Shown one piece after another: positions 59,368-64,000 of a DNA stretch of 64,000 nucleotides (position 1 is the stretch's first letter; each line of letters starts with the position of its first letter). The notes beneath the pieces are model-generated. The model saw only the letters and a program-made list of their open reading frames with translations. It was not told where the DNA came from and searched no databases. A program made the translations under genes and the position numbers. The stretch is taken from assembly GCA_035518815.1 (NCBI GenBank), contig DATIXG010000117.1, positions 1 through 64,000 of the forward strand, given 5' to 3'. This stretch comes from AG25 sp035518815. Its GTDB lineage: Bacteria; Gemmatimonadota; Gemmatimonadetes; Gemmatimonadales; GWC2-71-9.

Positions 59368-60516
59368 ATGGCGATCGAAGGACCGCTGCGGGAGCTCGGC
59401 ATCCACGACGTCTTCCAGCTCCTCGACCTGAGCCGGAAGACGGGCGTGCTGCGGGTGACGTCCGACCTGCGGCACAACGCCGGCACCGTGCATTTCCACG
59501 GCGGGGCCATCGTGTACGCCGAAATCCGGAGCAACCCGCACCAGCTCGGCACGTTGCTCGTCCGCACCGGGAAGATCAGCGAGGCCGATCTGGAGCGCGC
59601 GCGGGACATGCAAACGCGCCACGGTGACACGCGCCGCCTGGGCGAGATCCTGGTCGCCATCGGCGCGCTCTCGCCCCGGGAGCTCGAGCGCCAGATGCGG
59701 TTTCAGATCGAAGAAGTGGTGTTCGAGATGATGAGCTGGCACGAAGGCTTCTTCTCGTTCAGCGAGGAGGCCATCCCCGAGCCGTCGACGGACATCACGG
59801 TGCGGATTCCCACTGAGGCCGTGCTCATGGAGGGAGCGCGCCGCATCGATGAGTGGTCCCGGATCGAGAAGCGCGTCCCGCATCTGGGCGTGGTGCCGCA
59901 GATCGCGCCCCAGCCCGAAGGCGGGGAGCTGGACCTCCTGCCGCCCGAGTGGGAAGTGCTCGCCATGATCGACGGCGCGCGCGATCTCCGCGCGATCGCG
60001 ACCGAGCTGGGCCGCTCGGACTTCGACGTGGCGAAGACGGTCTTCGGTCTCGAGAGCGCGGGCGTGGTCGTGCTGCTGGACAGGGGCACCGGCCGGCGCG
60101 AGCGCGGGACCAGCGCGGCGCAGCTGGCGGAGGTCGTCGCGCGCGCGGAGGACGCGCTGGCCCGGAAGGACCTCGCGCGCGCGCGCGCCGAAGCCGAGCA
60201 GGCCGCCACCCTCGCGCCGCAGGATGCGTCGGTGCACCTGCTGCTCGGCCGCCTGCACGTCGCGGAGGGGCGGGCGAGCGAAGCGGTGGACGATCTGCGC
60301 CGCGCGCTGCGGTTCGACCCGCTGCTCGCCCAGGCCCATCGCATCCTGGGCTACGCCCTGGTCGCGTCGGGCCGGTTTGCGGAAGCGGTGGAGCAGTGGG
60401 ATCAGTGGGAGCGCCTCGCGATGCACATCGAGTCGGAAGGGGCGCATCTCGAGGCGGTCCGACGCGCGCGTGCGGCGGCCCAGACCCTGGCCGGCGCGGG
60501 GGTGAGCCATGGCTGA
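59368..60516 (+). CDS. DUF4388 protein with TPR region
   Basis: A 382-residue protein. Residues about 1-120 match DUF4388 (PatA-like): GPLRELGIHDVFQLLDLSRK, GVLRVTSDLRHNAGTVHFHG, GGAIVYAEIRS. A second winged-helix-like part around 185-235 (LPPEWEVLAMIDGARDLRAI) is followed by a TPR-type segment (about 255-370). DUF4388 domains occur in PatA and in gliding or polarity regulators, often with receiver domains. Overlaps the next gene by 8 nt. Confidence 0.82.
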   Translation: MAIEGPLRELGIHDVFQLLDLSRKTGVLRVTSDLRHNAGTVHFHGGAIVYAEIRSNPHQLGTLLVRTGKISEADLERARDMQTRHGDTRRLGEILVAIGALSPRELERQMRFQIEEVVFEMMSWHEGFFSFSEEAIPEPSTDITVRIPTEAVLMEGARRIDEWSRIEKRVPHLGVVPQIAPQPEGGELDLLPPEWEVLAMIDGARDLRAIATELGRSDFDVAKTVFGLESAGVVVLLDRGTGRRERGTSAAQLAEVVARAEDALARKDLARARAEAEQAATLAPQDASVHLLLGRLHVAEGRASEAVDDLRRALRFDPLLAQAHRILGYALVASGRFAEAVEQWDQWERLAMHIESEGAHLEAVRRARAAAQTLAGAGVSHG

Positions 60517-61357
60517 CGACGTCAAGGCGCTCTCCGCGCAGCTCGCGCAGGACCCGAACAGCCTCGTCTTCCTGCGGCTCGGCGAAATGCTGCGGCTCAA
60601 GGGACTACTCGACGCCGCGCACCGCGTGGCGCTGAACGGGCTCGAGCGCCACCCCCATTCGGCGGACGCGCACGATCTGTATGCGCGCATCCTCGCCGAC
60701 AAGGGCGACTTCGAGCGCGCCTTTGACGAATGGGACATGGCGCTCCGCATCGCCCCCACGCACCTGGGCGCGTTGAAGGGGCTGGCCTTCCTTTATTTCA
60801 AGGTGGGCGACGTGGCGCAGGCGGCGGCGCACCTCGATCTGGCCCAGCGCGCGGCGCCCGGCGATCCCAGCGTGGAACAGGCGCTCGCCATGGTGCGCGG
60901 CGGCGAAGCGGCGGACGCGGCGCGCGGGGTCGGTGTCGCGTCGGCGCCGGCGTCACCGACGGCCGGGGCGCCTCCGGCGGCGGCGGCGCCGATGGAGGAC
61001 GCACGCGTCTTCGCCGGCCTGGAAGGCGCCGAGGAGGGGCTGTTGCTGCTCGACTCGTCCGGTCGGGTCCTGGGCGGCACGCTGCGCGATCCCGCCGGGC
61101 AGGATGTGAGCGACGCCGTCGCGGCCTATCTCGCCGGCGTGTCGCAGGAGGCCGGCCGGACAGCCAAGCTGCTCGGTCTGGGCAGCTGGACGGGCCTCGC
61201 GGCCGAAGCGGGGGCCGGCCACGTCCATCTCGCGCAGCCGACCGGCGACGCCCTGTTGCTCGTGGTGCGCGACCGGGCGGTGCCGATGGGGCGGCTCGCG
61301 ATTCTGGCGGAGCGGGCGGCGCAGGCGGCGCGCCGCTGGCTGGAGCAGCAGGCATGA
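60509..61357 (+). CDS. TPR protein with C-terminal Roadblock-like domain
   Basis: A 282-residue protein. The first 135 residues are TPR-like (NGLERHPHSADAHDLYARIL; LKGLAFLYFKVGDVAQAAAH), then an Ala/Pro linker (PASPTAGAPPAAAAP), and a C-terminal Roadblock/LC7-like fold (GLEGAEEGLLLLDSSGRVLG; DALLLVVRDRAVPMGRLAIL). Roadblock proteins such as MglB act as GTPase-activating partners of MglA. ATG start lies inside the previous gene. Confidence 0.75.
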   Translation: MADDVKALSAQLAQDPNSLVFLRLGEMLRLKGLLDAAHRVALNGLERHPHSADAHDLYARILADKGDFERAFDEWDMALRIAPTHLGALKGLAFLYFKVGDVAQAAAHLDLAQRAAPGDPSVEQALAMVRGGEAADAARGVGVASAPASPTAGAPPAAAAPMEDARVFAGLEGAEEGLLLLDSSGRVLGGTLRDPAGQDVSDAVAAYLAGVSQEAGRTAKLLGLGSWTGLAAEAGAGHVHLAQPTGDALLLVVRDRAVPMGRLAILAERAAQAARRWLEQQA

Positions 61358-61707
61358 CGGCGGTCGCGTTTCAGCGAGCCCTGGATCTCGTTACCCGGGT
61401 GCGCGGCGTGAGGGGCGCGATGCTCGTCGAGCTCGGGGACGGTGTGGTCGTGGCCGAGCATCTGATGGAGGGCATCAAGGGCCCCGCGGTCGCGGCGCTC
61501 GCGGCGAGCCTCGCGAACCGCCTCGGCCGCGCGATGGAGGCGGCGGGCCTGGGCGCCGGGGTCTACTGGCACCTCCAGGCGAGCGAGGGCGCGCTTCTCG
61601 CCGTGCCCGCGGCGTCGGGCATTCTGGTGGTCGCGGTCACCGAGCCCGAGGTCAATGTCGGCCTCGTGCGGCTCGAGCTGCTCCGGGCGGCGCAGGCGGT
61701 GACATGA
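61354..61707 (+). CDS. Roadblock/LC7 domain protein 1
   Basis: A 117-residue Roadblock fold: GVRGAMLVELGDGVVVAEH, an alpha helix VAALAASLANRLGRAMEAAG, YWHLQASEGALLAVPAASGI, LVVAVTEPEVNVGLVRLEL. Length and pattern are those of MglB/LC7 proteins. Overlaps both neighbours (ATGA). It may pair with the second Roadblock protein to form a heterodimer acting on MglA. Confidence 0.82.
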   Translation: MTAVAFQRALDLVTRVRGVRGAMLVELGDGVVVAEHLMEGIKGPAVAALAASLANRLGRAMEAAGLGAGVYWHLQASEGALLAVPAASGILVVAVTEPEVNVGLVRLELLRAAQAVT

Positions 61708-62174
61708 GCACGCGCGCGGTCGAAGCCTGGACACTCGCTCCGCTCAAGAAATTCGTGAGCGAAGCGGGGGTCCGCCTGGTGCTGCTGATGACGCCGGCGG
61801 GACAGGTGCTCGCGCAACACGGCTTCTCGCGCGCGATGGATGTCATGGCGGCGTCCGCGCTCGGCGCCGCGATCATGGCATCGACGGGCGAAATCGCGCG
61901 GCAGCTTTCACAGCCGCCCTTCGCGGCGCTCAACCATCAGGGCGTACGGCATGGAATCTTCCTCGCCGGCGTCCCCACCGGGCGAGGTACCATCGTCGCG
62001 CTCGTCGTGTACGAGCTGGACGCTTCGTCGCTCGGACTGGTGCAACTATTCTTTGAGGAGCTCGCGGCCGATCTCGACGCGGCGAGTCCCAAGGAAGCGG
62101 TGCCCAAGCAGGTGCTGGCGGCGGATTTCGAGCGGGAATTGACGAACAGCTTGAACACGTTGTTCGGGAGATAG
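61704..62174 (+). CDS. Roadblock/LC7 domain protein 2
   Basis: A 156-residue protein with a Roadblock core (VRLVLLMTPAGQVLAQHGFS; SALGAAIMASTGEIARQL; HGIFLAGVPTGRGTIVALVV) and a C-terminal helical tail (QVLAADFERELTNSLNTLFG) that could engage a partner. This is the better MglB-like candidate, located 3 nt upstream of mglA. ATG overlaps the preceding stop. Confidence 0.8.
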   Translation: MSTRAVEAWTLAPLKKFVSEAGVRLVLLMTPAGQVLAQHGFSRAMDVMAASALGAAIMASTGEIARQLSQPPFAALNHQGVRHGIFLAGVPTGRGTIVALVVYELDASSLGLVQLFFEELAADLDAASPKEAVPKQVLAADFERELTNSLNTLFGR

Positions 62175-62177
62175 CCC

Positions 62178-62777
62178 GTGTCCCTGGTGAACTTCACGAC
62201 GCGCGAGATTACCTGCAAGATCGTGTACTACGGTCCCGGGCGGTCCGGGAAGACCACGAACCTGCACTACGTGTACGGGCGCGTTCCCGAGGCGCGGCGC
62301 GGGCGCATGGTCTCGCTCGCCACGCAGACCGACCGGACGCTGTTCTTCGATTTCCTTCCGATCGACCTGGGCCAGATCTCGGGCTTCTCCACCCGCTTCC
62401 AGCTGTACACGGTGCCGGGCCAGGTCTACTACAACGCGACGCGCCGCCTCGTGCTGCAGGGGGCGGACGGGGTGGTGTTCGTGGCCGACAGCCAGGCGCG
62501 GCAGCTGGATGAGAACATCGAAAGCCTCCAGAACCTCCAGGGCAACCTGCTCGAGCTGGGCGTCGACATCCGGACGCTGCCCGTCGTGCTGCAGTACAAC
62601 AAGCAGGACCTGCCGCGCGAGTTGATTCTCCAGTCGGCCGATCTCGACGACGCGCTCAACTTCCGCAGCGTGCCGAGCTTCGCCGCCGACGCCCTGCACG
62701 GGAAGGGTGTGTTCGAGACGCTGAAGGGCATTTCCGAGCTCGTGCTCAAGCGGCTGGCCGCCGGGACGGCCATATGA
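62178..62777 (+). CDS. mglA: MglA-type Ras-like GTPase
   Basis: A 199-residue prokaryotic Ras-like GTPase: P-loop GPGRSGKTTNL (19-29), switch region with SLATQTDRTLFFDFLP, the MglA-specific TVPGQ (Thr78-Gln82) in place of DTAGQ, NKQDLP as G4. MglA-GTP marks the leading pole and engages motility machinery in Myxococcus and Thermus. GTG start; overlaps the DnaA-like gene as ATGA. The immediate Roadblock neighbours are the expected regulators. Confidence 0.94.
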   Translation: MSLVNFTTREITCKIVYYGPGRSGKTTNLHYVYGRVPEARRGRMVSLATQTDRTLFFDFLPIDLGQISGFSTRFQLYTVPGQVYYNATRRLVLQGADGVVFVADSQARQLDENIESLQNLQGNLLELGVDIRTLPVVLQYNKQDLPRELILQSADLDDALNFRSVPSFAADALHGKGVFETLKGISELVLKRLAAGTAI

Positions 62778-64000
62778 CCGCCGCCCTGAACGCCAAGTTC
62801 TCGTTCGATTCGCTGGTCGTGGGCGCGGCGAACCAGCTCGCGGTCACGGCGGGCCGCAACGTGGCCGAGAACCCCGGCACGACGTACAACCCGCTCTTCA
62901 TCTATGGCGGCTCGGGCCTCGGCAAGACGCACCTGCTGATGGCGATCGGGCAGGCGGCGCAGAAGCTCGCTCCCCAGCTCAACATCGAGTACCTGACGCT
63001 CGACGAGTACGTCGAAGCGTTCCACGCGGCGGTGGCGGCGGGACAGGGCGACGTGTTCCGCCGCCGCTTCCAGAACGTGGACGTGCTGCTCGTGGATGAC
63101 GTGCAGTTCCTCACGAATCGCAAGGAGATGCAGGCGGAGCTGCTGCGGCTCTGCGAAGCCTTGCAGCTGGCGGGGCATCAGATGGTGCTCACGAGCGATC
63201 GTCCCCCGGTGGAGATCGCCGATCTGGACGAGCGGCTGATCTCGCGGTTCTCGGGCGGGCTGGTGGTGGACATGGGCGTGCCCGACTACGAGACGCGCGT
63301 CGCGATCCTGCGGCGCCGGGCGGAGGAGCGGGGGGCGCGGTTTCAGCCCGGCGTGCTCGAGACCGTGTCGGCCGCCGAGTTCCAGAACGTGCGCGAGCTG
63401 CTCGGCGCGCTCAACCGGCTCATCGCCTACCAGGCGGTGAACGACACGTTCCTGAACGCCGCCGGCGCGAAGCAGCTCCTCGGCATCACTGCCGCTCCGC
63501 CCGAGGCCGAAAGCCCGGCGACAGGAGCCGCGCGCACCCCGGGGGGGGGCGATGAGTTCGGGGCCTTCCTTCAGGATGTGACGGCCACGGTCGGCAAAGC
63601 GGTCGAGGCGTGGCGCGCGCGGGTGGGGGAGGCCGTCCTGCGGTGGGAAGGGGAAGGCTACCGCACCCACCGTCTCGAAGCGCTGCTGCAACAGGAAACG
63701 CCGGGCGCGGTGGACGCCGTGATCGCGGCGTTCGCGAAGGACGTGGAACGGTTGCGGGCGCTCGAAGCCGAGGTCGCGGCGCTCGATCCGCAGGCCGCGG
63801 GGCAGAGCATGTTCCGCGATCCGGAGCGGCTGGCCGAGGCGCGCGAGCTGGCGACGAAGGTGCAGGAGGGCGTGGCCCCGCCGCCCGGCCCTTCGGGCGC
63901 GTTCCCGCTCGCGGCGTTCGCGGTGGGGCAGTCGAACCAGGTGGCGGTCTCCGCCGTGCGGGCCGCGCTCGAGCGCCCCGGCAAGCAGTACAACCCCCTC
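62774..64000 (+). CDS. Tandem DnaA-type AAA+ ATPase protein (cut by window end)
   Basis: 409 codons are visible. Residues about 8-215 form a DnaA ATPase domain: FSFDSLVVGAANQLAV, Walker A YGGSGLGKTHLLMAIG, Walker B VDVLLVDDVQFLTNR, sensor region MVLTSDRPP, and ERLISRFSGG with the putative arginine finger. After a helical linker (to about 375) a second copy begins: FPLAAFAVGQSNQVAVSA, then GKQYNPL at the window edge. No DnaA domain I or domain IV HTH is seen so far. A nine-G run lies in the linker. It is not the replication initiator; perhaps an MglA-linked assembly ATPase. Confidence 0.88.
   Translation, partial: MTAALNAKFSFDSLVVGAANQLAVTAGRNVAENPGTTYNPLFIYGGSGLGKTHLLMAIGQAAQKLAPQLNIEYLTLDEYVEAFHAAVAAGQGDVFRRRFQNVDVLLVDDVQFLTNRKEMQAELLRLCEALQLAGHQMVLTSDRPPVEIADLDERLISRFSGGLVVDMGVPDYETRVAILRRRAEERGARFQPGVLETVSAAEFQNVRELLGALNRLIAYQAVNDTFLNAAGAKQLLGITAAPPEAESPATGAARTPGGGDEFGAFLQDVTATVGKAVEAWRARVGEAVLRWEGEGYRTHRLEALLQQETPGAVDAVIAAFAKDVERLRALEAEVAALDPQAAGQSMFRDPERLAEARELATKVQEGVAPPPGPSGAFPLAAFAVGQSNQVAVSAVRAALERPGKQYNPL

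Noticed and set aside
55987..60759. 1590-codon open frame on the minus strand
   Set aside because: It lies exactly antisense to the CheC/TPR/DUF4388 genes; high GC makes long antisense frames common and its translation has no recognisable domain.

Overview
The window is a dense, high-GC (roughly 70 percent by eye) bacterial chromosome segment with very short intergenic gaps and many 1-8 nt stop/start overlaps (ATGA, GTGA, TGATG). Gene content fits a diderm, probably Gemmatimonadota or a close relative: TonB-dependent receptor, outer-membrane barrels, lipoproteins, LspA, a Minf_1886-type protein, a Gemmatimonadota-like regulator remnant and an MglA/Roadblock/DnaA-like module. This placement is an inference from gene families; no 16S rRNA or marker tree is available here. 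Layout: (1) 1-7332, minus strand, one operon-like run read leftward: valS, an Ig-like lipoprotein gene, selA, gmhB-like phosphatase, a PPC-domain secreted protein, purN, purH (cut by the window edge). (2) 7333-15299, plus strand, starting from a divergent promoter: small membrane protein, thrS, then thiolase, CPBP protease, 3-hydroxyacyl-CoA dehydrogenase and a divergent acyl-CoA dehydrogenase (short-chain acyl-CoA metabolism), rpiB, glyA. (3) 15300-30360: hsp20-lon, small conserved proteins, Memo-family protein, NAD(P)HX repair enzyme, beta-propeller protein, thiL, plsC, eno-ftsB, an LTXXQ-like periplasmic protein with a terminator, a TonB receptor, a CAU-anticodon tRNA and a GT87 membrane glycosyltransferase. 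(4) 30357-34896: flavin reductase (minus) divergent from tilS-hpt-ftsH. (5) 34910-39683: an accessory island, visibly lower in GC, with a subtilisin-like lipoprotein protease, two related beta-barrel proteins, short lipoproteins, and decayed fragments. It is followed by a MacAB-like ABC export system (39684-43929). Together they separate ftsH from folP-cdaA, which commonly follow tilS-hpt-ftsH in other bacteria. (6) 44102-53339: folP, cdaA (c-di-AMP synthase), yggS, divIVA-like, purine nucleoside phosphorylase, ileS, dksA-like, lspA, rluD. (7) 53332-64000: the most interesting unit. It is an unbroken run cheW-cheY-cheA-cheC, a long TPR protein, a DUF4388-TPR protein, a TPR-Roadblock protein, two Roadblock proteins, an MglA GTPase, and a protein with two DnaA-type AAA+ domains (the second cut by the window end). 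No receptor, methyltransferase, methylesterase or flagellar gene is present. I read this as a chemosensory kinase wired to an MglA polarity switch and a DnaA-like ATPase. The parts are known families; the combination and its role are inferred. Non-coding features include mosaic palindromic elements at 43979-44082 and 46087-46188, CCCCTAA heptamer repeats at 7364-7426 and 15300-15347, an in-frame palindrome inside valS, and several TANNNT boxes 5-7 nt upstream of start codons that suggest leaderless transcripts.
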